This document shows, one piece after another, positions 17,811-26,625 of a stretch of DNA of 64,000 nt. How positions within the stretch are numbered: position 1 is the stretch's first letter; each line of letters opens with the position of its first letter. The DNA lies in NCBI GenBank assembly GCA_965243095.1, contig OZ251530.1, positions 3,782,001-3,846,000 on the forward strand. Reading direction: 5' to 3'. The notes beneath the pieces are model-generated. The model was not told where the DNA came from. It saw only the letters and a program-made list of their open reading frames with translations, and searched no databases. This stretch comes from VXYL01 sp965243095. Lineage in GTDB: Bacteria; Pseudomonadota; Gammaproteobacteria; Pseudomonadales; Azotimanducaceae. The translations under genes and the position numbers were made by a program.

Positions 17811-18677
17811 TTGATCATAGCAAACAAGGCAGATCGTTTGTTCCCGAAAGAGCCCTCCCGATTCCTCTCCGAAACCACGCCCCCGGCCGGGGCGGTGACG
17901 GACGACGCCCTCTACTTCGCCTGCTTGGACGGGCGGATGCTGGCCGTCAACGAGCACGGCGTGCCGCGGCCGGTGACCGCCGACGAGTTCCGCTGGGTGG
18001 ACGTGGAGGTCACCTATAAGCACTACCTCGGCCGCTGGGAGCAGCGCGCCTGCTACGCGCTGGCCGTGCGAGGCGACGTGCCGGAAGCCTTCGCGGCCAC
18101 CGACCTGCGCGCCTGGCTTGGCCGCGTGGAGCCGGATTTCTTCTATCTGGCCGGCCGCGCCAAGCAGATCGTCGAGTGGCACCGGGACCACCGCTTCTGC
18201 GGCCGCTGCGGCACCGAGAACGAGGAGCACCCCACCGACCGCGCCAAGCGCTGCCCCTCCTGCGGCCTCACCATTTACCCGCGCCTGTCGCCCAGCATCA
18301 TCGTGCTGGTGCGGCGCGGCGACGAGATGCTGCTCGCCCGCAACGCCGCGTGGCCAACCACCATGTTCTCCACCTTGGCCGGCTTCGTCGAGCCGGGCGA
18401 ATCCATCGAACAAACCGTGCATCGCGAGGTGGCCGAAGAGGTGGGCATCGCCGTGACCAACCTGCGCTATCTCGGCAGCCAGTCCTGGCCGTTCCCCAAC
18501 TCGCTCATGCTCGGCTTCCACGCCGACTACGCCGACGGCGAAATCGTCTTCCACGATGGCGAAATCGCCGAAGCCCGCTGGTTCCACTACCGCGACCTGC
18601 CGAATGTGCCCAACGCCACCGCCATCTCGCGGTGGCTCATCGACGCCTTCGTGCAGGAGCGGGCTGCGGTACGCTAA
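17811..18677 (+). CDS. nudC: NAD(H) diphosphatase / RNA decapping Nudix hydrolase NudC
   Basis: A 288-residue protein with the NudC arrangement. An N-terminal domain comes first. A zinc ribbon follows with paired cysteines FCGRCG and CPSCG (from about residue 129). The Nudix box is GFVEPGES-x5-REVAEEVGI (from about residue 190), and the NudC-specific motif SQSWPFPNSLMLGFHA comes after it. It hydrolyses NADH and removes NAD caps from RNA. The TTG at 17811 is the first usable start; no strong ribosome-binding site confirms it. Confidence 0.92.
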   Translation: MIIANKADRLFPKEPSRFLSETTPPAGAVTDDALYFACLDGRMLAVNEHGVPRPVTADEFRWVDVEVTYKHYLGRWEQRACYALAVRGDVPEAFAATDLRAWLGRVEPDFFYLAGRAKQIVEWHRDHRFCGRCGTENEEHPTDRAKRCPSCGLTIYPRLSPSIIVLVRRGDEMLLARNAAWPTTMFSTLAGFVEPGESIEQTVHREVAEEVGIAVTNLRYLGSQSWPFPNSLMLGFHADYADGEIVFHDGEIAEARWFHYRDLPNVPNATAISRWLIDAFVQERAAVR

Positions 18678-18682
18678 CCCCC

Positions 18683-19858
18683 ATGCCCCGAGGCCAACCA
18701 TCCACCGGCAAGCCCTTCGGTTCCGCGAGGCAGCCGCCGCCGCATTTCGCCGGGCGGAAGGAGGAACTGGCGCTGCTGAACCAAGGGCTCGACCGCCTTC
18801 TTCGCACTGGCGACCCGACCGGCGGCATCGTCTTGGTGACGGGTGTGCCCGGCGTCGGCAAGACGCAACTGGCGCGCAAGTTCTCGGAGGACGCCGTGGC
18901 CCAACACAAGGGCGTCGTGAGTTGCGTGGTGGAAACGAGCGTCCTCGAGTCGCCGGTGAGCCTCGTCTTGGACATGGGCCGAGCGCTCGACGCAACGGAC
19001 GCCGCCCGGCGGCCGGCCGACATGGATTCGCGCAAGACCGGCGCCGGTTTGGGCGTGGCGCGGTTCTTCACGCGGTCGCACACGAAGGAGCACGTCCGGC
19101 ACACTCCGTCGCTGGCGACGATGCTGCGGGAAAGCAATGGCGTAGGGATGTGGAAGGGCTGCAACGCAATGGTGCTGGTGGTGGACGAGTTGCAGACCGT
19201 CACGCCAACCGGCATGGCGACCCTACGGGTTCTCCACGAGGGCAATCACCAGTGCCCGATCTATCTGCTCGGCGTTGGGCTGCAGCACACGCCGTTCGTC
19301 TTGGCGAATCCAGGCACCACCCGCGACGCCATATCCCGCCCCAACGAACCGATCCGCCTCGGCTCTCTAAACGACGCCGACGCATTGGAGGCCCTCACCG
19401 TGGGGCTTGCCAACGAAGGCCACGAGGTTCCCGAAGAAAGCGCCCTCGCGCTGGCCGCCGCCTCCCAGGGCTTCCCGCAACACATCCACGGCTACCTGGC
19501 TGGGGCGCTGTCCGCAATAGCCGAACACGGCCACTTGCAGCCCGGCGCGGCTTTGACTTCGGCCCTGCAAACCGGCCACAAGCACCGCGACGCCTACTAC
19601 GACATGACCGCCGACAAGATGTCCCCGGATCGCAGCGTGATCTACCCGGTGGTGGCCCTAATGCAGCGCCGCGACACCACCGCACTACCGCGCCGAGACG
19701 CGGCGCAGGCCGTCACCGAAAGCGGCGACGACGGCGACGCCGTGGTGCGCCAAGCCATCGAACACGGCGTCCTGCAACTGGACAAGGGCGAAGTGTCCTT
19801 CGCCATACCATCCTTCCACGCCCACATGTGCGAATCCTTGACGCGCGGTTGCTCGTGA
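18683..19858 (+). CDS. AAA family ATPase of unknown function
   Basis: A 391-residue protein not recognised beyond its ATPase core: Walker A GVPGVGKT (about residues 53-60) and a Walker B-like MVLVVDELQTV (about 160-170). The C-terminal part is mostly helical. It resembles the single-domain STAND/Orc-like ATP-binding proteins that are common in accessory regions. The start is five bases after the nudC stop, so it may be translated from the same mRNA, but no functional link is known. The N-terminal 20 residues are basic and proline rich. Confidence 0.6.
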   Translation: MPRGQPSTGKPFGSARQPPPHFAGRKEELALLNQGLDRLLRTGDPTGGIVLVTGVPGVGKTQLARKFSEDAVAQHKGVVSCVVETSVLESPVSLVLDMGRALDATDAARRPADMDSRKTGAGLGVARFFTRSHTKEHVRHTPSLATMLRESNGVGMWKGCNAMVLVVDELQTVTPTGMATLRVLHEGNHQCPIYLLGVGLQHTPFVLANPGTTRDAISRPNEPIRLGSLNDADALEALTVGLANEGHEVPEESALALAAASQGFPQHIHGYLAGALSAIAEHGHLQPGAALTSALQTGHKHRDAYYDMTADKMSPDRSVIYPVVALMQRRDTTALPRRDAAQAVTESGDDGDAVVRQAIEHGVLQLDKGEVSFAIPSFHAHMCESLTRGCS

Positions 19859-19926
19859 GCGCGGCGACACGGCCCTTGGCCATCGGTCGATCCACAACCG
19901 GCAGCCATACCCTCGGTTTGGGCGGC

Positions 19927-22347
19927 CTATTCCACGAGCTGACCCCGTGCCGTGTAGGCGAAGACCATTCGCGCATCGCCATCCGCCACATAGAACCTGC
20001 GGTTCGCGTACACGATGCCCTTCGGATCGCCGTTGTCCGCAGCCAGATCGAAATGGGCGTCTCCCACCGGATCGCCGGAGGGTTGATACGCGAATACGGC
20101 ACCCCCGCCAAGGATGTAAAGCAGCCCGTTCGGGCCCGCGGCGATGTCTATCGGATCGCGCCCCACCGTCAGATCGAACCCGGCTTCCTCCACCAGTTCC
20201 CCATCCTCATAAACGTCAACGCCGTCGTCGAACGCCACATAGAACCGTCCGTTCGCGTACCCAATGCACCTTTCCACGCCCCTGCCGCGCAGCGTGAAGT
20301 CGTATTCGACCACCGGAGTGCGCCGCCCGCCCGTGGTGTATGCCAGCACCCTGTCGTTGGAAACATCCAAGAGATAGAGCCGTTCGTCATCGTCAGTGAA
20401 GCCGCCGAGGGTAAGCTCCACGGTGGGAAAGTCGCGTTCCGCCCACCGCTCGCCGTCCGCGGTGTAGGCGAAGACGCCGTCGTGGTGCAAGTCCCACACA
20501 TAGAACACGCGATTCACGTTCGCGATTCCCCCCGGAAAGATCACGCCTATGCCGGCGTAGTCCAAGGCGAATTTCCCTGTCGCGTTTGCAGGCGGACTGG
20601 CGCTTGGTAGCACATAGTCCGTCGCGTCAACGCTTGTGGAGAGGTTGGTCAGATGGCCGGTTTCGCTCTCCAGCAGGCTCTGAACAAGAATGTGCTGGTC
20701 GGAACGTACGAATAGCTGCCACTTGCCGCTGCCATCGCCAAGCGCACCGGTCAATCCGCCCGTGCCCGCCTCTAGCTCCTGCGCGGTCAGGGTGAACGCT
20801 ACGCCGGCGGTCAAGACGACGCCGATCTCTTCAGACTCCGCTCCGCGGTCGTCGACCCCGACGATCCCGACAGTCGCCTCCGCGGTTGCCGTGTTGACGA
20901 TTCTGAGTTTGCTCACTTGATTGCGGTTGGAGCCGGGGTTGAACGTCGGCACCAAGTGCCACAGCCCCGGCTTGCGGGCCCTGTCGTGCATGCTGGTCAA
21001 GAACCCGTCGGAGGTGCGAACGTAGGCGAGCACTTCAAGCGACAGATCGCTTTCCACCGCAAGTCGCCAGTGGCCGTTGCCGGCACCAACGCCGACAAGG
21101 CCCTTCGCCGCGTTGCCGAGTTCAAGGTCGTTGGAGTTGAAGTGCCTGGTTTCCCACGCGGCGAGTACGAAGCGTTCGGTGCCCGCCACCCGCCCGGCGT
21201 CGTCCGTCGCAGACACGGCAACCTCGCCCGACAGGCCCGATCGGTTGATGATGCGCACAAAGCCCTGCTGCGACGGATGCGACGCGCTCATGAAGAGGGG
21301 AACGACCTCGGATGTTGCGGCCGTTGCCGTAGCGGCACCGAAGGCGGCCGTACCCAAAATCAAAGCGCCAAAAACGCATCCTGTAGTCGACGTAGTCGGC
21401 ATGTTCTTGGCAGGCCCCGCCTTGCCCTCGCGTACGCCGATGACCAGCGCAATGACATTGAAGACCGTTGGCAGAAGCGGAAGAAAGCCCGTGCCGCGCC
21501 CGCCGGTCCACTCGATCGCGAGGTTCATCAAGACAGACGAAGCGAGGAGCATGTGCGTCGCGCCCGCGGCCAAGGGAAGCACAACTGCCCAGCTACGGCC
21601 CGTGGCCTTGCCCCGTAAGAGGGAGGCGACCGCCATCCAGAGGTACAGAAGCGTCTGCATGCTTGGGACAATCCAACCCCCTTCAACGGTAGCTAGCCCA
21701 CCGAGAGACGATGCCCAGTGAATCCACTCCGGCGTATAGGTGAGTGCGCACGGAACCAGAAATATGATTACGAACATGCCTTGGGACATGCCCCGCGGCA
21801 CCCCGGTCGCAGTTTGACTCCCGTTCTTCTTGGACAACAGCACCGGAGCATGCTTGTAACGCGGAAACAGTCGCCGTTTTATGCTTCCCTCACGCCACAC
21901 TAGAAAAAAGTTGGGCCTAGGCCATGCATCTTGCGCCTCCTTAAGGGCCGCCAATGCTGCGTTTCGCTCGAACTTACCGCCGACGAGCATGTCCCTTCGG
22001 ACATCGTCATCCTTCAAGTTAACGGACTTGAGCTGCTTGATGTTATCAACGCAACGGTTGAACTCCTCCAAGCCAGCTTGTTCGAACTGCGCAAGACGTG
22101 TGTCTCTGCGTTCTAGTCGTCGCTTAAGGCGTGACCGAAAACGAATGTCGGCAAGAAGGAGATAGCCGACAGTCAACGCCGCAATAGCGTTGGCGACAGG
22201 CCAAGCGGCTTGGGCCACCCATGATCCGATCGGATACCGTTGGAAGATCAGCCAAACGGCAACCAGAGGAGCTGCAATCAAACACAGCGAAAAAATAGCA
22301 CGAATTAACTGCTCTTCGTCACTGACGACCCTGACTTCTTTGACCAT
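19927..22347 (-). CDS. Large membrane-anchored exported protein with duplicated module and propeller-like C-terminus
   Basis: An 806-residue protein of unknown function with three parts. Residues 1-345 hold several hydrophobic helices (about 14-35, 45-66, four or five between 190 and 300, and one near 325-345) around a charged, coiled-coil-like stretch. Residues 350-560 form an extracytoplasmic module made of two related halves: the first has GFVRIIN-DDAG-HFNSNDLELGN, the second SKLRIVN-DDRG-LTAQELE-GHLTNLST. Residues 585-806 carry repeats of the type RFYV-D-VFAYTADG, like a small beta-propeller. The module recurs in the protein at 24555-26504. The DNA for the N-terminal third is less GC-rich than its surroundings, suggesting separate origin. 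Confidence 0.6.
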   Translation of the reverse strand: MVKEVRVVSDEEQLIRAIFSLCLIAAPLVAVWLIFQRYPIGSWVAQAAWPVANAIAALTVGYLLLADIRFRSRLKRRLERRDTRLAQFEQAGLEEFNRCVDNIKQLKSVNLKDDDVRRDMLVGGKFERNAALAALKEAQDAWPRPNFFLVWREGSIKRRLFPRYKHAPVLLSKKNGSQTATGVPRGMSQGMFVIIFLVPCALTYTPEWIHWASSLGGLATVEGGWIVPSMQTLLYLWMAVASLLRGKATGRSWAVVLPLAAGATHMLLASSVLMNLAIEWTGGRGTGFLPLLPTVFNVIALVIGVREGKAGPAKNMPTTSTTGCVFGALILGTAAFGAATATAATSEVVPLFMSASHPSQQGFVRIINRSGLSGEVAVSATDDAGRVAGTERFVLAAWETRHFNSNDLELGNAAKGLVGVGAGNGHWRLAVESDLSLEVLAYVRTSDGFLTSMHDRARKPGLWHLVPTFNPGSNRNQVSKLRIVNTATAEATVGIVGVDDRGAESEEIGVVLTAGVAFTLTAQELEAGTGGLTGALGDGSGKWQLFVRSDQHILVQSLLESETGHLTNLSTSVDATDYVLPSASPPANATGKFALDYAGIGVIFPGGIANVNRVFYVWDLHHDGVFAYTADGERWAERDFPTVELTLGGFTDDDERLYLLDVSNDRVLAYTTGGRRTPVVEYDFTLRGRGVERCIGYANGRFYVAFDDGVDVYEDGELVEEAGFDLTVGRDPIDIAAGPNGLLYILGGGAVFAYQPSGDPVGDAHFDLAADNGDPKGIVYANRRFYVADGDARMVFAYTARGQLVE

Positions 22348-22435
22348 GAGTTAATTGGAAGCGTCTGTCATTGCGAATGGATGTGCCAATAGCGGGTTGA
22401 GCAAGTGCTGCGTCTTCTCGTTTCCCTCCCAAGAT

Positions 22436-23494
22436 TCAGCAGTTTTCCTCCATCGCCGCCAATGCCCGCCGGCAGCGCGAAGAGTTCTCGTCCCGTGCGC
22501 AGTTCCTGTCGCGGCTCTTCTTGGCGCGCCGGCACGCGCTTTCGCGTTTTGCCCGTGCCCGCTCGCGGTTGTCCAACATTCGCCGCACCGCCTTGCCTTC
22601 CGAGCGGGTGAGTTGCCGGGCCACGTCTCCCACCTCGAAGGGGCGGGTGGCGAAGACCACGTCGGCCACGGAGTATTTGGCGCGGGTGTCCGTTACCAGC
22701 ACGAAGCCGGCGTCCTCCTCGTCGGCGCCCAGCACTTCGCCGGTGTCCGGGTCGACGAAGCCCTCGCCCAAGGTCACCACTTTCAGGTAGTTGCCTCTGG
22801 ATAGGAAGGTGGAGCCGTAGTTCAGGTAGGCTTCGCCATCGGCCACGCGGACGATGCGGATGGGGAACAACACCATCGTCATCCGCTCCACCGCGGCCAC
22901 GGCGACGGCTTGCGCCACGGTGCTCAGCGCGGCGGTGATTTGGCTGCGTTCCGCGTACTTGCAGGGGTCGCCGTAGTCGGCGTTGTCGGGATAGTCCACG
23001 CGGATGCCGTCGGAGCCGGAGACGCTCTCGCTGAAGCGAATCTCGCCCGTGGCCACGTCCACCACCCGCGTATCGAGACTCACGCCCGCTTCGCAGCCGC
23101 CGGCGAAGGCGCTGAGGATGGGAATGGAGGAGCCGGCCGCCGCCCCGGTGGTCGCCTCCATCACTCTGCCCGTGACGATGTAGTCAACGCCGCTGAAGCC
23201 GCCGTACGACGCGGTGCCGTCGGCGATCCCGGAAACCGACAAGCCCCTTTCCTCCAGCAGCATGGCCAGCCGCGCCCGTTCCATGATGCGGAACTTGCGC
23301 GTCTTGGTGAACGCGGATTCCATGGCGGTTTGGATCGTGTCGGCGTTGAGATGCTTGTACGGCGATTCGATGCCGCCGACGGCCACGACGGGCACGTTCT
23401 CCTGCGCCAGCGCGCCTGCCGCCACCAGCGCATGCGCGACGACGGCAATGGCCAACCCCGCGAGCGGGTGGATTCTCCTGCGATGCGAATTCAC
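22436..23494 (-). CDS. CsgG-like exported protein, copy 1 (basic, cysteine-containing tail)
   Basis: A 352-residue protein starting at GTG 23494, preceded by an AGGGGGA ribosome-binding site. A signal peptide ends near VAAGALAQ. The body follows the CsgG/HfaB pattern: TKTRKFRIMERARLAMLLEE, a GVDYIVTGRV strand, LDTRVVDVATGEIRFSE and a late AYLNYGS segment shared with the neighbouring paralogue. CsgG proteins form outer-membrane secretion pores. Unlike E. coli CsgG no lipobox cysteine is visible after the signal peptide. The C-terminal 40 residues are unusually rich in Arg, Lys and Cys. Lies 86 bases downstream of copy 2 in the same direction. Confidence 0.65.
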   Translation of the reverse strand: MNSHRRRIHPLAGLAIAVVAHALVAAGALAQENVPVVAVGGIESPYKHLNADTIQTAMESAFTKTRKFRIMERARLAMLLEERGLSVSGIADGTASYGGFSGVDYIVTGRVMEATTGAAAGSSIPILSAFAGGCEAGVSLDTRVVDVATGEIRFSESVSGSDGIRVDYPDNADYGDPCKYAERSQITAALSTVAQAVAVAAVERMTMVLFPIRIVRVADGEAYLNYGSTFLSRGNYLKVVTLGEGFVDPDTGEVLGADEEDAGFVLVTDTRAKYSVADVVFATRPFEVGDVARQLTRSEGKAVRRMLDNRERARAKRESACRRAKKSRDRNCARDENSSRCRRALAAMEENC

Positions 23495-23580
23495 GTTGCT
23501 TCCCCCTGCTTTCCCCTGCTTGCCCCTGTCCCGTGTTGGCGACTGGCGCCGCTCGCGCGCGAACGCGACATCGGCCGCCG

Positions 23581-24558
23581 CTAAATCTCCCTTCCTATGC
23601 GCTGCCGCTGATCCTCCGGCCGCGACCGCCGCAACCCCGAAGACGGCAGAATGCGCGCGACCTGCCCCTTGCGCGGAATCGCCCCGGAGACGGACCTCGC
23701 CTTGGAGAACTTGCCGAGCACTTCGGTTACCTCGACGATGCCGATGGTCGTCTCCACCGCGCCGAGGTTCAGCCCGGTGGTCTCGTCCACCAGCGGCGCC
23801 GACTGTTCCACCACCTTCAGCCGGTCGCCCAGCGTCAGCACCGCCTCGCCGTAGTTCAGATACGCGCAGCACATGGGCGACGCGTCCTCCTGAAACGCGA
23901 CCACCTCGATGGGAAAGATGCTCTCGGCGATGGCCGCGGCCACCTTCTTCGCGGCTTCGCGCTGCACGTCCGCGAGCGGGTCGGCGGCGCCCTTGCCCAC
24001 CGACAGGCCGCGCGTCTCGGTGGCGTTGCCGGAGGTGATGCCCACCTCCACGTTTTCGGCCTTGCGCACTTCGCCGTTGCGGGCGTCCACCACCTTCAGG
24101 TCGATGCCGAACTCGGTGATGCGCGACGTGGTGGAGAACCTTCTCGTCGAGAGGGCTTTCTTCGTGCTGCCGAACTTGGTGACCGCGCCGTACACGATGT
24201 AGTCCACCGCGCCGACGTGGAGCGCGGTGTCGACACCGGAGAACTCGCCTTGCAGGGCTTGTTCGGAGAGCACCTCGTCCACGCGGTTGCGCTCGATGAT
24301 CTTGAACCGGCCCACCTTGACCAGCTGCGTCTCCAGCATGTTCTGGAAGTTCGCCGCCTTGGAGTTCTTGTAATCCGCCCACCGCCCGCTATCGACGGTG
24401 GCTTGAATCTCCGTGATGGCGATGATCGGCAGATCGGGCGCCGCGAAGGATGTGGCGGCAGCCGCGAAGGACGCGCCCATTACCGCGCCGCGGCAAATCC
24501 GCGGGCGCCAACCGGGCGCGCGGAGACGCCCCGATACGCGGTTGGCGGCTTGGTTCAT
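23581..24558 (-). CDS. CsgG-like exported protein, copy 2
   Basis: A 325-residue protein. Its ATG (24558) overlaps the stop of the upstream exported protein (ATGA), indicating translational coupling. After a signal-like segment ending in TSFAAP come the CsgG-type features LETQLVKVGRFKIIERNRVD, GAVDYIVYGAV, GIDLKVVDARNGEV and CCAYLNYGEAVLTLGD. It shares the general plan of the CsgG-like protein at 22436-23494 at low identity, so the two are diverged paralogues. No curlin (CsgA/B) genes are present, so the exported substrate is unknown; the two module proteins flanking the pair are candidates. Confidence 0.65.
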   Translation of the reverse strand: MNQAANRVSGRLRAPGWRPRICRGAVMGASFAAAATSFAAPDLPIIAITEIQATVDSGRWADYKNSKAANFQNMLETQLVKVGRFKIIERNRVDEVLSEQALQGEFSGVDTALHVGAVDYIVYGAVTKFGSTKKALSTRRFSTTSRITEFGIDLKVVDARNGEVRKAENVEVGITSGNATETRGLSVGKGAADPLADVQREAAKKVAAAIAESIFPIEVVAFQEDASPMCCAYLNYGEAVLTLGDRLKVVEQSAPLVDETTGLNLGAVETTIGIVEVTEVLGKFSKARSVSGAIPRKGQVARILPSSGLRRSRPEDQRQRIGREI

Positions 24559-26504
24559 CGCCCCGCCGCCGGCGCGGAGAGGTTGGTGAGATGCCCGCTG
24601 ACGCTTTCGAGCAGCGAGATCACTTGGATGGGCAGATCCGAGGAAACGAAAAGCTGCCACTTGCCGGCGCCGTCGCCGAGGCTGCCTTCCAGCCCTTCAG
24701 CGTTTTGCGCCAAGCCTTCGAGTTCCGCCGCGGTTACCTCGCGCACGGCGCCGGGCGGCACCGCGAGCCGCACATCCGGCGAGCGCTTGCCGGCGTCGTC
24801 CACGCCGTAGATGGTGACGTTGGCCGCTTCGCATCCTGATATGTCCGCCTGCGGACACCGGAGGTTGATCAGGCGCAGCCTGCTGGCTTGGTTCATGTTG
24901 CTGCCCGGATTGAACGTCACCACGCGGTGGGTGCGACCGTAGATCGGCGGTTGGGTGTGCATGCTGGTGAGGAAGCCGTCCTCGGTGCGGATGTAGGAAA
25001 GCACTTCCACTTCCGGTCGGGTCGGCGCGACCTCCAAGTACCAGTTGCCCATGCCGCTGCCGATGCCGCTTGCCATTCCCTTATTGGCGTTGCCCCGCTC
25101 CAAGTCTTGCGAGTTGAAATGCAGCGTCTGCCACGCTGCGAGTTGCAATGGGCTGGAAAGCTCTCGGCGCATGCCGGTGTCGTCGACGGCGGTGATCCAG
25201 ACCTCGGCGCGTTGGTCGGAGCGGTTGATAATCCGCACGAACCCTTGCTGACCACGGACATTGTCGTCCGCAGGCACGAGCGGCACGGTGAGCACACCGG
25301 ATGCGTCGCCGGACAGATGAAGGCTGTAGGGGCCGGTCGAGTGGCCAGAGTCAGTTACCCAGATGTAGTAGACTCCCGGATCCAGAGTTCGGCGAATGGA
25401 GAAGTTGTAGCCAGCTCCGCTGTCGTCATTTCTCGTGAGTTCGACTTCGAATGCATCATATAGGACTCCGTAGGTGTCGATGTTCCCGGTAGTCCAGATT
25501 TGCACGTTTCCGGGCGTCGAGACTTGAAACCAAAATCCGTCCCAATCGTTCCCGTAGTCGATCATCGCTTGGATCCCGCCGAGGTCGGTAGGCAACTGCG
25601 CCCGGGATTCGGTCCCCCAAGAGTTGCCATGGTCATCCCGCCCCGCCAAGTGCAAACGGTAGGGGCCCGTGGTGCTATGGGAACCACCATACACGCCAAG
25701 ATAGTAGGTTCCCGGGTCAAGAGTTCGGTGAATGGAGAAGTTGTAGCCAGCTCCGTCGTCGTCGTCTGTCTCCAGACGAAAGTCGTTCTCGTCGTAGAGG
25801 AATGCGTAAGTGTCGGTGCCGCCAGACGACCACATCCGCACACTTATCGGTGGACCGTCCGGCACATCGAAGGTGAACCAATCCCTGTCGCGCTCGTAGT
25901 CGAGTCGCGCAGTCGTGGCCAGCGTGGTTTCTCCGTCCCACGGCTCGGCGTTGGATGGATCCATTTTGCAGCCCGGATTGTTGCTTGCGGGCCTGGGGCC
26001 GGCGCATGCCGTGATCGGCGCGGCCACTGGCCCAGGTTCGGCTGGTCCAAGATTGCCGATGTCGTCATGTCCTTTGCCGCCCCCCGTGACGTGAAGACGG
26101 TACACGTCGGAGCTCCTCGAGCTAGTGCGAATGTAGTGAGCGCCCGCATTGTCGAGCACGACATACCGTGCCGAGGTGCTCGCGCTAGTCATTGTCATTC
26201 CACTGCCATCGAAAATGACAATGTAGGGGGAGAAACCACCGCTCGTCCACACCCGCACCGGCCCAGCGACTTCCACCTCGAAACGAAAGTAGTTGTATCC
26301 CCAGCCATCCACATCGGGGATTTCCGCTTCCACGACCTTGCCGGAGGAGTCCCACTCCGTGACCTTCCCCAAGTCCGTCGCCCGGAGGTATTCGCCACCT
26401 AGCGTGATCGTGATGTGGGCAAATGCCGGGGCCGAAGCCAACAGCATCGTGGCGACCGCGGCCAGCCGGAGCACAGGCGCCCGCAAGTAGCTGAATTTAG
26501 CCAT
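24555..26504 (-). CDS. Secreted protein with PPC-like domains and the shared duplicated module
   Basis: A 649-residue protein. GGGAGGAAAC directly precedes ATG 26504. The signal peptide is LAAVATMLLASAPAFA. Three beta-rich domains resembling bacterial pre-peptidase C-terminal (PPC) domains follow (about residues 35-145, 190-290 and 300-405). The last two share RTLDPGxYY and DDxGAGYNFSI at protein and DNA level. Residues 410-640 are the same two-part module as in the 806-residue protein (GQQGFVRIINRS, HFNSQDLERGN, EDGFLTSMH, then GAGKWQLFVSSDLPIQV and SGHLTNLS). Probably cell-surface or secreted. First gene of a leftward cluster. Function unknown. Confidence 0.65.
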   Translation of the reverse strand: MAKFSYLRAPVLRLAAVATMLLASAPAFAHITITLGGEYLRATDLGKVTEWDSSGKVVEAEIPDVDGWGYNYFRFEVEVAGPVRVWTSGGFSPYIVIFDGSGMTMTSASTSARYVVLDNAGAHYIRTSSRSSDVYRLHVTGGGKGHDDIGNLGPAEPGPVAAPITACAGPRPASNNPGCKMDPSNAEPWDGETTLATTARLDYERDRDWFTFDVPDGPPISVRMWSSGGTDTYAFLYDENDFRLETDDDDGAGYNFSIHRTLDPGTYYLGVYGGSHSTTGPYRLHLAGRDDHGNSWGTESRAQLPTDLGGIQAMIDYGNDWDGFWFQVSTPGNVQIWTTGNIDTYGVLYDAFEVELTRNDDSGAGYNFSIRRTLDPGVYYIWVTDSGHSTGPYSLHLSGDASGVLTVPLVPADDNVRGQQGFVRIINRSDQRAEVWITAVDDTGMRRELSSPLQLAAWQTLHFNSQDLERGNANKGMASGIGSGMGNWYLEVAPTRPEVEVLSYIRTEDGFLTSMHTQPPIYGRTHRVVTFNPGSNMNQASRLRLINLRCPQADISGCEAANVTIYGVDDAGKRSPDVRLAVPPGAVREVTAAELEGLAQNAEGLEGSLGDGAGKWQLFVSSDLPIQVISLLESVSGHLTNLSAPAAGR

Positions 26505-26551
26505 GTTTCCTCCCCATGTTCCCCAGACCGCCAGTGTCCCCCACACCGGCT

Positions 26552-26578
26552 AGGTGTCGATAACTCGGGTTATCGGCA
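26552..26578. repeat. Left inverted recombination-like site
   Basis: A 27-base sequence matching the reverse complement of 27865-27891 at 26 positions. It is itself nearly palindromic: GGTGTCGATAAC, spacer TCGG, GTTATCGGCACC, with arms matching at 11 of 12 positions. This is the architecture of a tyrosine-recombinase core site. It lies 47 bases upstream of the surface-protein gene start. Confidence 0.8.
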
Positions 26579-26625
26579 CCGTGCCTCGTCGTACTCTGCG
26601 GGCTGGATCGAACAGGGGATTGGGC

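Noticed and set aside
22436..24382. Single 648-residue protein reading through both CsgG-like genes
   Set aside because: The N-terminal half of that frame is out of frame with the conserved CsgG-like protein at 23581-24558 and is Arg/Gly-rich; a good ribosome-binding site and signal peptide mark a separate start at 23494.
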